Source: GAS368 sp965227745 (GTDB lineage: Bacteria > Verrucomicrobiota > Verrucomicrobiia > Opitutales > Opitutaceae). From it: 64,000 nucleotides of DNA. The notes below the pieces were generated by a model. That model was not told where the DNA came from. It searched no databases and saw only the letters and a list, made by a program, of their open reading frames with translations. The stretch's first letter is position 1, and every line of letters begins with the position of its first letter. The stretch spans positions 6,481,385 through 6,545,384 of the forward strand of contig OZ245769.1 in the NCBI GenBank assembly GCA_965227745.1, read 5' to 3'. Position numbers and translations under genes: made by a program. This document shows, in pieces, positions 25,600 to 34,251 of the stretch.

Positions 25600-25630
25600 G
25601 AACCACGAAGGACACGAAGAGCCGCGAAGG
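25600..25630. repeat. Decamer-period intergenic repeat
   Basis: AACCACGAAG, GACACGAAGA and GCCGCGAAGG follow each other at ten-base spacing. The reverse complement of this unit is close to the tract at 25811-25869 and to those at 10701 and 62110. Confidence 0.75.
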
Positions 25631-25810
25631 TCTGTTCGTACTATCGCGCTTTATGGCGCTTGCTGGAAATGATGCCTTGAACCGGAAGACCGGGAAGGAC
25701 GGGAAGAAGAGGAAACGGCAAAGTCCCAGGCCATCGCTTCCCGTTCTTCCCAGCCTTCATGTTCAATTCTTTGGCGGCGCAAATCGCCGCCCGCCCGAAA
25801 ATGACCCCAC

Positions 25811-25869
25811 GCCTTCGCGCTTCTTCGCGTCCATCGCGGTTAAAAATTTGCGTTCGTGGTCTGTGGTTA
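25811..25869. repeat. Decamer-period intergenic repeat, opposite orientation
   Basis: GCCTTCGCGC, TTCTTCGCGT and CCATCGCGGT, then after a short spacer CGTTCGTGGTCTGTGGTTAG. It is the same family as 25600-25630 but inverted, so the two could pair across about 200 bases. Confidence 0.7.
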
Positions 25870-25883
25870 GCGGTCCTTTTCGC

Positions 25884-27704
25884 TCAGGGAATCTCGTAAA
25901 TCTCGATCAGCGCATTTCCCACCGGGGAGGTGGAGCCGCCATTGTCGAGTCCCGTGGCCTGCGCCGTGTAGCTGCCGGGCGCGAGCGTCACGAGCATCGC
26001 GGGCTCCTGGCGATCCGAGAACGTAAACGCCCCGACCTGGGTAAACGCCGCCTTCAGCGCCGGCTGCGAGGTGAGCGGCGAATCCCAATCGTCTTTTTCG
26101 CGGATGAGCGTGCTGCCCGTGAAGAGCTTGAGGAAGGGATCGTCGAGGGTGCCGGTGACCCCGAAGCTTTGCAGCGTATCGCCCGCCACGCGGATGAGGT
26201 AAGTGCGCGGGCCCGGCCCCTGCACCACGAAGCCCGCGATCAGCGTATCGGCGCCCGTGCTCACGTAGCCCCGAGTCGAGAGATTGGCGAGGCGGCTGGC
26301 GGTGTCGCGTACTTCGTCGGCGTCGTAGGCTTCGATCAGCACCGTGCCCGTCGCCCCGGACGGGCTGGCCGTGCTCATGGTGTAGCTGCCGGGCGCGAGC
26401 GAAGTGAGGATCACCGCATCGCGCGAGCCGGCGGCGAGGGCAAACGCCCCCACGCGGGGCGACACCGTTTTGATGTCGGTGGCATTGGTCGATTGATCCC
26501 AGATCGCCGCGCTGGTGGCGATCGTCGCGCCGGTGGACTGGATCTTTAGGACGAGTTGCGGATCCGCCAAGGTGCCGCTGACGCCGAAGCCGGCGAGGCC
26601 CGGGCCGGCGGCGCGAAGCAGCACGGATTTATTGCGCGTACCGGTGACGACAAAGCCCACCGTCATCACCCGCGCGCTGTTTCCGCCGATGCCGCGCGTA
26701 GAGAGATTGGCGAGTTGCGTGCTCGGTGCGACGGTCGCCGGAGACGTGGTGAGCGTGACGGTGTTACTCGTCACCGTACTATCCGGCGTGATGGCGACGA
26801 AGTAGTAACTGCCCGCATCCTCGGCCTGCACGGAGCCAAAGTTCAGGCTGCCTGGCTTGATGAGCGTGAACAGCGGCTCGTAATCGGTCGCGCCTGCCGC
26901 CTTGAAATACCAGTGGTAGCTATGGAAATCGTCGGCCGCGGGCGGGTCCTGCCCGTCGACGCTAATCGTGAATTTAGCCGCGCCGCTCACCCCTGCGGTC
27001 TGGTTGGTCGGCTGCGTGGTGATCGTCGGCTTCGAAAAAGGCGTGCTGTAGTAATAGGTGACCCCCGCGATGTCGTCGGGCTGCAGGGTCTCGATCGTGT
27101 TCGTGATCGTGCTGTTCATGATCGCCACCACGTTTTGGCCCGCTTCGTCCGGGTGGGTGAGGCCGATCACGTGGCCGAGTTCATGGAGGATCACGCGGCG
27201 GAGATCGATCGCGGTGCGGAGGGTGCCACGGTAGGAATTCCACGAACGGGTCTTGTTCACGATGAGGTCGGCCTCGTCGGAGCGAATGGTCTGGTCGCCC
27301 TGGTCGACGAGCGTCACGGCCAGCGTGCGACTGTCGAAGGCATCGCCATAGATCGTGGTGGAGAAAAACACTTGATTGATCCCGTCGCCGTACTTCATCC
27401 CCGAGGTCGCGGTGCTCGTCGTCGAGGTCATTTGGGAGCGCGACATCTTCGCGTTCCACTCGGCGATGGCGGATTGTGCGACGCTATTCCACGAGGTGGA
27501 ACCGTCGCTCAACGGAAACGTCACCGCCGTGGCCGTGGCGTCGAGCTGGAGGCGCATCGGGATATTGCCCGAGGGCCAGGTGGAGCCGAGAAAATCGTAG
27601 GCCCGGGCCGTCGAGGCCAAGCTGACGAGGATGAGCACCACCGCGGCAAAACCGAGGCCGCGTGCGCCAAGCGAGGTAACACGAAAACCGGAAAAGAGGC
27701 TCAT
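25884..27704 (-). CDS. Secreted metzincin metalloprotease with Ig-like and repeated C-terminal domains
   Basis: A 606-residue protein. A signal peptide ends near 'LASTARAYDF' (~30-38). Residues 174-184 read HELGHVIGLTH, the full HExxHxxGxxH zinc site, with a Met-turn at 'VAIMNS' (Met196); this is an M10-like matrixin fold. An Ig-like domain follows (~225-325, 'PTITTQPTNQTAGVSGAAKF'). The C-terminus carries two related ~135-residue repeats, each opening with 'LANLSTRG' and containing 'GVSGTLADP' or 'GVTGTLDDP' and 'LAPGSYT', as in many secreted verrucomicrobial proteins. Its start codon overlaps the stop of the preceding gene (ATGA), so the two are translationally coupled. Confidence 0.88.
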   Translation of the reverse strand: MSLFSGFRVTSLGARGLGFAAVVLILVSLASTARAYDFLGSTWPSGNIPMRLQLDATATAVTFPLSDGSTSWNSVAQSAIAEWNAKMSRSQMTSTTSTATSGMKYGDGINQVFFSTTIYGDAFDSRTLAVTLVDQGDQTIRSDEADLIVNKTRSWNSYRGTLRTAIDLRRVILHELGHVIGLTHPDEAGQNVVAIMNSTITNTIETLQPDDIAGVTYYYSTPFSKPTITTQPTNQTAGVSGAAKFTISVDGQDPPAADDFHSYHWYFKAAGATDYEPLFTLIKPGSLNFGSVQAEDAGSYYFVAITPDSTVTSNTVTLTTSPATVAPSTQLANLSTRGIGGNSARVMTVGFVVTGTRNKSVLLRAAGPGLAGFGVSGTLADPQLVLKIQSTGATIATSAAIWDQSTNATDIKTVSPRVGAFALAAGSRDAVILTSLAPGSYTMSTASPSGATGTVLIEAYDADEVRDTASRLANLSTRGYVSTGADTLIAGFVVQGPGPRTYLIRVAGDTLQSFGVTGTLDDPFLKLFTGSTLIREKDDWDSPLTSQPALKAAFTQVGAFTFSDRQEPAMLVTLAPGSYTAQATGLDNGGSTSPVGNALIEIYEIP

Positions 27705-28333
27705 GGCTTTTGCTGGGAGGAGTCGCCGCGGCCGAGGGCGTCCGTGATTTGAGATTCAAAGGCCGAGAGCGACAGCGCATCGGCGGTGGAGGTCACGCGG
27801 GCGACAATCGCGGTGCCTTCGAGCGAAAGAGGGATTTGGTCGACCGAGGTGAGCGGCACATTGTTCTCGCGCATCACGTACTCGCGCTGCGTCGCCGCCT
27901 CCGTCACCACATGATAGCGGCCATAGCCCATCCCGATGAGCGGGCAGATCACGCGACCGTTGTTGGCGAAGAAAACGATCTGCCGCTGTCCAATCTCGAA
28001 GCGCGGCATGCCCACCACCTTGAGGTTACGCTTGCCCACGGTGCCGCCGAGAAACGACAGCGTGACCGTCTCGCCGGGCGAGCCCTTGAGCGCGCGCTCG
28101 ACCGAGAACGTCACGAGCGTCCGCACGCCCTTGCCGTCCGCCGAATCAAACTCCTCGCTGTGCACTGAAATCACCGAGCCGCGCAAGACGGTGTCCGCCT
28201 CGGCGACCAGTTCCGTAAACGTCGGCGGGATGACCGAGGTTGCTCGGCTCACCGGTGCAATTAGCAATGCGGCGACCGCCACGAAGAGCGAGGTCAGCCG
28301 CACGCGCGCAAGGCGGGTGGGAAAGATGATCAT
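27701..28333 (-). CDS. Exported protein coupled to the metalloprotease gene, unknown function
   Basis: A 210-residue protein from ATG 28333. A signal peptide ('LTSLFVAVAALLIAPVSRAT') is followed by a domain with 'ELVAEADTVLRGSVISVHSE', 'TLVTFSVERALKGSPGETVT' and 'IGQRQIVFFAN', a pattern seen in secreted proteins of unknown function that often accompany matrixin-like proteases. It overlaps the protease start by four bases. The pairing suggests a partner, chaperone or inhibitor of that protease; this is inference. Longer upstream extension is rejected as it lacks a signal peptide. Confidence 0.75.
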   Translation of the reverse strand: MIIFPTRLARVRLTSLFVAVAALLIAPVSRATSVIPPTFTELVAEADTVLRGSVISVHSEEFDSADGKGVRTLVTFSVERALKGSPGETVTLSFLGGTVGKRNLKVVGMPRFEIGQRQIVFFANNGRVICPLIGMGYGRYHVVTEAATQREYVMRENNVPLTSVDQIPLSLEGTAIVARVTSTADALSLSAFESQITDALGRGDSSQQKP

Positions 28334-28551
28334 AACGGTACAGTAACTTCCTGCGAAGAGTGAGACGTGGCGTTTTTCGGGTCGTTCCAAAAAACGCGCG
28401 CGAGATTTATGGATCAGGGATTTAGCTTGTAGATTGATGCTAAAGCCAACCCGAGGGCCACTACAGAATGTACTCTCGGCCAACCGTCAAAAGCCGGCGC
28501 ACCTTTGACGCTAGCTTAACGCGCATCGCTGTTTCTACACAGCCATGCGGC

Positions 28552-29613
28552 TTACGCGTGCTCGCGTTTCTTCCACGCCTCGACGATCTGGCGGATTGTC
28601 TCCTCGAGGGATTGGGTGATGTCCCACGACGGGTAGTGCGCGCGCATCTTGCGCAGATCGCTGTAGTAGCAGATGTGGTCGCCGGCGCGGTTTTGATCGA
28701 CGTAGGTGTAGACCTGCGCCTTGCCGGTAAACTTTTCCGCGATCTTAAACGCCTCGAGAATCGACGTGCTGTTGGCCTTGCCGCCCCCTAGATTGTAAAC
28801 CTCACCTGCGCGCGGCGCGTTGACGAAGGCCGCCATGAAGCGCGCGACATCGAGCGAGTGGATGTTATCGCGCACCTGTTTGCCCTTGTATCCGAAAACG
28901 CGATATTCGCGGCCCTCGAGGTTGCACTTCACAAGATAGCTGAGGAAGCCGTGGAGCTCCACGCCGCTGTGATTCGGCCCCGTGAGGCAGCCGCCGCGCA
29001 GGGCGCAGGTGGGGAGATTAAAATAGCGGCCATACTCTTGCACCATCACATCGGCGGCGACCTTGCTCGCGCCGAACAGGGAGTGCTTCGATTGGTCGAT
29101 GGTAAAGGTCTCCGCGATGCCGTTTTCGTAGGCGGCGTCCGCATAGTCCCAACGGGTGGGTAATTCGGTCAGCGCGATGCGATTGGGCGCGTCGCCGTAA
29201 ACCTTGTTCGTGCTCATGTGCACGAAGGGCGACTCCGGCGCGGCTTGTCGCGCCGCCTCGAGGAGGTTCAGCGTGCCGACGGCGTTGGTGTCGAAATCGT
29301 CAAACGGGATCGCCGCCGCCCGGTCATGCGAGGGTTGCGCTGCCGTGTGCACGATGACCGCGGGCTTCACCTCGCGCACGAGGGCGAGCACGCCGGCGCG
29401 GTCGCGGATGTCGAGCTCGTGGTGCACGAAGCCCGGCAGGTCGCGCGCCAGACGGCTCTGATTCCACCGCGTATCGCCCTGCGGGCCGAAGAACACGGCG
29501 CGCTGATTATTGTCCACGCCATGGACAGTATAGCCGAGCTCGCGTGCGAAATACACGCAGACTTCAGAGCCGATAAGGCCGGAGGAACCAGTGACGAGGA
29601 GGGTCTTGGACAT
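28552..29613 (-). CDS. CDP-paratose 2-epimerase (CDP-tyvelose epimerase)-like
   Basis: A 353-residue extended SDR. 'VTGSSGLIGSEVCVYFAR' binds NAD; 'HTAAQPSHDRAA', 'MSTNKVYGDAPN', 'CLTGPNHSGVELHGFLSY' and 'FGYKGKQVRDNIHS' are strong hallmarks of the RfbE branch. The Y-x3-K motif reads F180-G-A-S-K184, with Phe for Tyr, which I believe is common in bacterial members of this group. It should epimerise C2 of a CDP-linked dideoxysugar, or of a related nucleotide sugar. It is the last gene of a long minus-strand glycan block. Confidence 0.85.
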   Translation of the reverse strand: MSKTLLVTGSSGLIGSEVCVYFARELGYTVHGVDNNQRAVFFGPQGDTRWNQSRLARDLPGFVHHELDIRDRAGVLALVREVKPAVIVHTAAQPSHDRAAAIPFDDFDTNAVGTLNLLEAARQAAPESPFVHMSTNKVYGDAPNRIALTELPTRWDYADAAYENGIAETFTIDQSKHSLFGASKVAADVMVQEYGRYFNLPTCALRGGCLTGPNHSGVELHGFLSYLVKCNLEGREYRVFGYKGKQVRDNIHSLDVARFMAAFVNAPRAGEVYNLGGGKANSTSILEAFKIAEKFTGKAQVYTYVDQNRAGDHICYYSDLRKMRAHYPSWDITQSLEETIRQIVEAWKKREHA

Positions 29614-29679
29614 CGGGGACGGGAGCGTTCAGGAAAATGAAGACGTCCACGGAGCCGAAGAGCAGGCCGGGGGGCAAGC

Positions 29680-31050
29680 TCAGGGTTTTCTCGCATAAGT
29701 GGTGAAGGACCAGTCCGTCGGATTGATGAAGACCTTCACCGATTCGCCCGCGCGCAGCCGAGCGGCATAGTCGGCCCAGTGTTGATCGACGAGGGGCTGC
29801 TCGTGGAGGCGGGGGAGATTCGTCGCGAGCATGCCGAGCAGTAGCGTCACAACCGCGATCCGCACCCACCGCCGCGAGCTATCGGTGAGCGTCGCGAGCA
29901 ACCACAGGAAAACCAATTGTGGGGCGAAAAAGTAGCGCCCGCAGAAGAAGGGATTGCAGAGACCGGGGAGGACATTGCGGCAACGGAAATAAGTCGCCGC
30001 CAGCAGCAGGCCCAGGCCTAGGGCCAGCCAAACCCGCTCGGCCCGCCCGCGACCACCGCGAAACGCCAGCGCCGCCGCCGCGCCCAAGGTGAGCAGGCCC
30101 ATCAGCGTTTCGACCAGCAGGGGCCAATCGCTCCCCAGCCAGCGCCCCAGCAGCAACGAGCCCCCGATGCGCATCCCGGGAATCGCGAGAAAAGTTTCCG
30201 TGGCGACCCGGGTATCCGGCGGGATGCCGGGGCTGTGCGCGATCAGCCAGCCCTGCACGCCCGCGCACGCGAGCACGATGCTCGCTACGAGGTAGCTCGC
30301 CCGCGTGCGGCGTTGGAAGGCGCGCAGAATAAAGAGAGGCGCGAAGAGCACGCTGAAGGGTCCGGTGAGACCGAGCACGACCGCGGCGATGCCATCGTGC
30401 GCGTACTCGGCCCGGCGGCGCGCATCGGCTGAGATCAGCAAAAGGAGCAGCCCACCCGCCAGCACCCACTGGATGTTGACCAGAAACAGCAGGACCTCGA
30501 AAGCATCCGGCACGAGCGCGACCGCGAGGGCAAAGGCCAGATGCGGCCGAAACGGCATGCGCGAGGATTGGGTGCGCGCGGCGACATACAGCGTAAGGCC
30601 CAGCGACGCCCCGACGAAGATTCCCGGCGCCAGGAGCGGATCGGCGTGCGCAGCCGTGAACGCCACGAGCCGCTGCACGAGGTGGAGATAGCCCGCATAC
30701 GGCTCGAAAATCATCCGCGCGCCATAGGAGTGGGCCTGAAAGAAAAAGATCACGCCGTCCTCGGCCCAAAACTGGGGATTCAAGAAGAGCTCCCACCGCC
30801 GAGCCACGAGCACCGTGGCGCAGAGGACAAGTGTGAACCACAGCGGCGGGCGGGCCAAATAAGCCAGCGGCCGGTCCAGCCGCGACCGAAGCGATGACCG
30901 GGGTGGAGGAGCAAGGGCAGGCGCAGGCGCGGCGGGACGCGGGCGTTGCCAAGTGGTCGCGCGGTGGCGGCGGACCGAAGGAGACACCGTCCGATGGGCG
31001 GGTCGTTCAGGTGCGAGCAGAAGGACGGCCATACGTCCACGCAGCGACAA
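29680..31050 (-). CDS. Polytopic membrane protein, paralog of the C-terminal half of the next gene
   Basis: A 456-residue protein with about ten hydrophobic segments after a Pro/Arg-rich N-terminus (the true start may be later, since the first ~60 residues are of low complexity). The first extracytoplasmic loop carries 'NPQFWAEDGVIFF' and then 'YAGYLHLVQRLVAF'; the C-terminus has 'CGRYFFAPQLVFLWLLA' and 'INPTDWSFTTYARKP'. All four have counterparts in the protein encoded at 31330-34194. The acidic Glu-Asp in the first loop is where GT-C transferases keep a catalytic acid, so a polyprenyl-phosphate-sugar transferase role is possible but unproven. Confidence 0.7.
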   Translation of the reverse strand: MSLRGRMAVLLLAPERPAHRTVSPSVRRHRATTWQRPRPAAPAPALAPPPRSSLRSRLDRPLAYLARPPLWFTLVLCATVLVARRWELFLNPQFWAEDGVIFFFQAHSYGARMIFEPYAGYLHLVQRLVAFTAAHADPLLAPGIFVGASLGLTLYVAARTQSSRMPFRPHLAFALAVALVPDAFEVLLFLVNIQWVLAGGLLLLLISADARRRAEYAHDGIAAVVLGLTGPFSVLFAPLFILRAFQRRTRASYLVASIVLACAGVQGWLIAHSPGIPPDTRVATETFLAIPGMRIGGSLLLGRWLGSDWPLLVETLMGLLTLGAAAALAFRGGRGRAERVWLALGLGLLLAATYFRCRNVLPGLCNPFFCGRYFFAPQLVFLWLLATLTDSSRRWVRIAVVTLLLGMLATNLPRLHEQPLVDQHWADYAARLRAGESVKVFINPTDWSFTTYARKP

Positions 31051-31207
31051 TCGGAGTGGTGCTAGCCGCTATCATATGCCGCAACAATTTACGTATCTAA
31101 AAAGTGGATACGAAAGTGCCGGACGCACCTGGCGAACGTCCATTAAGACTGTGACAATTCAGCCCGCGAAACCCGCCATCAGGTAAAATCCTCAGCGCAG
31201 TCCGGAG

Positions 31208-31277
31208 CTGTGGGAGGGGCTTTACGCCCCGACATTGAACGTCCGCAACCCGTCGGGGCGTAAAGCCCCTCCCACAG
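31208..31277. repeat. Perfect 26-bp inverted repeat (REP-like)
   Basis: Arms at 31208-31233 and 31252-31277 are exact reverse complements (left arm opens CTGTGGGAGGGGCTTTACGC) with an 18-base loop. Diverged arms of the same element flank a larger insertion at 57285-57451. It lies in the 279-bp gap upstream of the membrane-protein gene at 29680-31050, in which no gene is seen. Confidence 0.88.
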
Positions 31278-31329
31278 TTTCGAACTACCAACCACCAAAT
31301 TGGCCCCCGCTCACGCCTCGGCGGGATTT

Positions 31330-34194
31330 CTATTTCTTCCGCCCTTGATACTCCAGCATCCAGCCCTCAGGGAGTGTGACCATATTGCCGCGCACGCCCT
31401 TGCGGATCGCGTCGACATGTTCGGTCCAACGATAGTCGTATTCGGCCGGCACGCTAAACGTTTTGATGTGGGCGAGCACGCAGGCGAGGGCGAGCACCCG
31501 CGCAAACCAGGCGATGGCGCGCTGCGTGGCATCGAGCTCTAGCACGAGCAGCCACGCGAGCATCAGGCGCGGGAGATAGAAATAGCGGTCGCCGAAAACG
31601 AGATTATCCAGCGACCACGTGTCGGGCCGGCTGCGATACACGCCTGCCACCATCATCAGCAAGAAACCCGCGACGAGCTGCGCGCGGAGCAGTTGCCGCG
31701 CGTGGGGGCGGAGCGCCCAAGCCACCGAGGCAAAGCAAAGCCCCATGCCGATTACGCCGATGAGGACGGGCGACATTTGCTTGGCGAGGTTGTCCCCCAC
31801 CAGGGGCCAGACGACGAGGTGCTGTCCGATCACTTCAAAAAACTTGGAGGCGACGAAGGGTGGAAACTCAAACTTCGGCCCGGTGCGGACGATGTACCAC
31901 GCCTGCACGCCCGCGCACAGCGTGGCCGTGGCGAGGATCGCAAAGGTGTCGGCATTGCGGTCGCGCCACCAGCGCCAGGCCAACAGCGGCCCGAGCGCGA
32001 TGATGAAGGGACCTGTGAGGCCGACGAGCGCGATGAGGGCGATATCGCCGATGCGTTGGCGCGCGTTGGTGGGCCGCGCGATGATCGCCTGCTCGATGAT
32101 CAGAAATCCCGTCAGCCACTGAAGATTGGTGATGCAACTGAGGACTTCGCCCGTTTGTGGCCCAAGGAAAAATGTCAGCGCGAGGAAGGGGCGCAACGCA
32201 TTGGGCAGGGGGAGGCGAGGGGAGAAAGTCCGCGCGATCACCGCCAGCCAGATGAGATACGACACACCATTGTAGCAGGCCGGCCACCATGCGGGGTCGA
32301 GCGTCTTCGACGTGATCCACGCGATCAGGCGCGGCAGGGTATGCAGGTAGCCCATGTACCCTTCGATAAAGGCCTGCAAGCCCACGAGGTCGCTCTGCAC
32401 GAGGAAGATCGTGCCGTCTTCCGCGTAGAGCTGGGGCACGAGCAACGCGTAGGGCTTGCGCAAGAAAAGCAGGACGGCGAAAAGCGCGAAGACCCACGGG
32501 TTCAAACGGGGCGCGCGAAACCATTCGCGCAGCCGGGCGCGCAGTGAAAGCGCGCCGGCCGCCTCCCGCGCGGGCTCGGGCCAGAAGAGCGCCTCGACTC
32601 CGAGCGCCACGATCAGGAGCGCGGTCACTCCGGCCGCCGCGATCGCGAAAGGCCTCGGCACCATTTCGTCCACGAGTGCGCTCGGCGGCATCCACGTGAG
32701 CGTGAAGAGTGCGAGTTGAACGACGGCCAGCGCGACGAATGCCGTACGACTCACCAACAGCGTCCAGGTCGCCAGCAGCCCCACGAGCACCAGCGCCACC
32801 ACCGCCAAGCCGTTGCGCGCAAAGGTATCGGCTTCCTCGCGCAACAGCAGCCACAGCCCGAGCGAGGCGATGAGCCACGCCACCGCGAGCTTGTGCCGCC
32901 GCACATGCCCCAGCCACGCCGGGCGGCGGCGCAGACCTTGCCAGACGAGAAAGGGCAAGGCCGCCAGTCCGAGAATCCACGTCGCCGGCGTCCGCGATTC
33001 GCGCGTGACCTCATCGACTCGCCGCTCGCCGATCACCTCGCGGTTCGCCGTCGTCAGAATGTTCTTAACTTCCGTGAGGAGTGAACCGCGATTCGCCGCC
33101 GCTTCGCTGCTGCGGCTGAGCGCCCCGAAGTCCGCCGCGAGTGCCACATGGGAACTCGGCGGGCCGGCGAGACGTTGGTAGGCGAACCACGGCAGCACGA
33201 GTCCGGCGAAGGTCGCCAGTGCGAGCCGCCATGAGCGCCATTGCCCGCGATGCGCGGAAAACGCGAAAGCGGCGACGGCCAGCAGCGGCATCCACGCCAC
33301 CGCGAGCGCCAGCCAGCCAAAGGCCGCGAGCGCGCCGCCCGCGATCCATCGATAGCGCGGCTCGATAGCCTGCTCGGTCGCGAGGAAGGTGCAGAAGGCG
33401 AGCAGCACCAGCGCCGCCGAGGCGAGCTGCGGCCAGACGAAGACCGAGTTGAGCAACAGGTATCCGGTAAAGACCAGCGCGGCCGTCGCGCCGTGCGCCT
33501 GGCGTTCAGTGAGGCCGAGCCAGCGGAGGAAAACCCACAGCGCGGGAATCCACAGCAGTTGAAACCACACGCCCGCCGTCGAGCACGAGGCGTCGACGCC
33601 AAGGCCCAGCGTCCGCAGCGCCGGCAGGGTCACCAGCGCCAGCCCGGATTGCAGCGGGGCCACCTCGCGATTGAGGCGCACGGCCGCCGGGGCGGCTTCG
33701 CCGATGTAGAGTTCCTCCGCGAGGACGCGCGGCACTTCATTGCGCGGCGACAAGCCGGTGAGGAAACGATCCGCGGCAGTCTCGCTGAAATTTGACTGGG
33801 GGAAGACAGCAAGGACCGAGATGTAAAAGAGCCCGGCGAAGAGTGTGAGCAGCATCAGCCGTCCGTGGACCGCCGGCCGCTCTTGCGCGATGCCGGTCAG
33901 TGGTCGGCGTCGAAAGCCGTGGAGCAAGTAGCCCTTCACCACCGTGTCCAGGATCACGATGATCGCGACCCAACTGAAGATGCGGCCCGCCAGCGGATGC
34001 AGCAGGTAGGCCCCGACCGCCAGATAACCGAGCGCGCAGGGCACGAGTGCGCCGAGTAGCACGGCTTCGAGCGCGGTCGAGCCACGGCCGGTGAGGCGGC
34101 GACGCCAGATCTGTGCGGCGATGCCGGCGCCGGAAAAAATCAGCCACTGCAGCGCGAAGACGACGAGCGTCGACTGCAGGGACAGGGCGGGCAT
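31330..34194 (-). CDS. Very large polytopic membrane protein, apparent two-domain fusion
   Basis: A 954-residue protein with about 20 predicted spans. The N-terminal half (to ~residue 570) has a long extracytoplasmic loop and resembles GT-C-like polyprenyl transferases in layout. The C-terminal half begins near 'RLNPWVFALFAVLLFLRKPY' and is homologous to the whole of the neighbouring 456-residue protein: 'LYAEDGTIFLVQSD', 'YMGYLHTLPRLIAWI', 'NLQWLTGFLIIEQA', 'DRYFYLPRLMLAW' and 'LPEGWMLEYQGRKK'. It is followed by that paralog on the same strand. A role in moving or attaching glycans at the outer face of the membrane is plausible. Confidence 0.7.
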   Translation of the reverse strand: MPALSLQSTLVVFALQWLIFSGAGIAAQIWRRRLTGRGSTALEAVLLGALVPCALGYLAVGAYLLHPLAGRIFSWVAIIVILDTVVKGYLLHGFRRRPLTGIAQERPAVHGRLMLLTLFAGLFYISVLAVFPQSNFSETAADRFLTGLSPRNEVPRVLAEELYIGEAAPAAVRLNREVAPLQSGLALVTLPALRTLGLGVDASCSTAGVWFQLLWIPALWVFLRWLGLTERQAHGATAALVFTGYLLLNSVFVWPQLASAALVLLAFCTFLATEQAIEPRYRWIAGGALAAFGWLALAVAWMPLLAVAAFAFSAHRGQWRSWRLALATFAGLVLPWFAYQRLAGPPSSHVALAADFGALSRSSEAAANRGSLLTEVKNILTTANREVIGERRVDEVTRESRTPATWILGLAALPFLVWQGLRRRPAWLGHVRRHKLAVAWLIASLGLWLLLREEADTFARNGLAVVALVLVGLLATWTLLVSRTAFVALAVVQLALFTLTWMPPSALVDEMVPRPFAIAAAGVTALLIVALGVEALFWPEPAREAAGALSLRARLREWFRAPRLNPWVFALFAVLLFLRKPYALLVPQLYAEDGTIFLVQSDLVGLQAFIEGYMGYLHTLPRLIAWITSKTLDPAWWPACYNGVSYLIWLAVIARTFSPRLPLPNALRPFLALTFFLGPQTGEVLSCITNLQWLTGFLIIEQAIIARPTNARQRIGDIALIALVGLTGPFIIALGPLLAWRWWRDRNADTFAILATATLCAGVQAWYIVRTGPKFEFPPFVASKFFEVIGQHLVVWPLVGDNLAKQMSPVLIGVIGMGLCFASVAWALRPHARQLLRAQLVAGFLLMMVAGVYRSRPDTWSLDNLVFGDRYFYLPRLMLAWLLVLELDATQRAIAWFARVLALACVLAHIKTFSVPAEYDYRWTEHVDAIRKGVRGNMVTLPEGWMLEYQGRKK

Positions 34195-34251
34195 CGGTGG
34201 GGGCGAGGGGAGTTGAGCGGGAAAAAGTCGCGCAGCGCCGCCGCGCCGGAC

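Larger units (their letters stand above)
25493..25883. other. Repeat-rich intergenic region; no gene seen
   Basis: 391 bases upstream of the methyltransferase gene and downstream of the metalloprotease gene. It contains two decamer-period tracts (25600-25630 and 25811-25869) and an inverted pair of GGGAAGGACGGGAAG (25692-25706) with CTTCCCGTTCTTCCC near 25737-25751. Frames crossing it are formed by the repeats and are rejected. Confidence 0.6.

Noticed and set aside
25653..26549. 298-codon plus-strand frame across repeats and the 3' end of the metalloprotease gene
   Set aside because: First half is repeat, second half is antisense to the protease.
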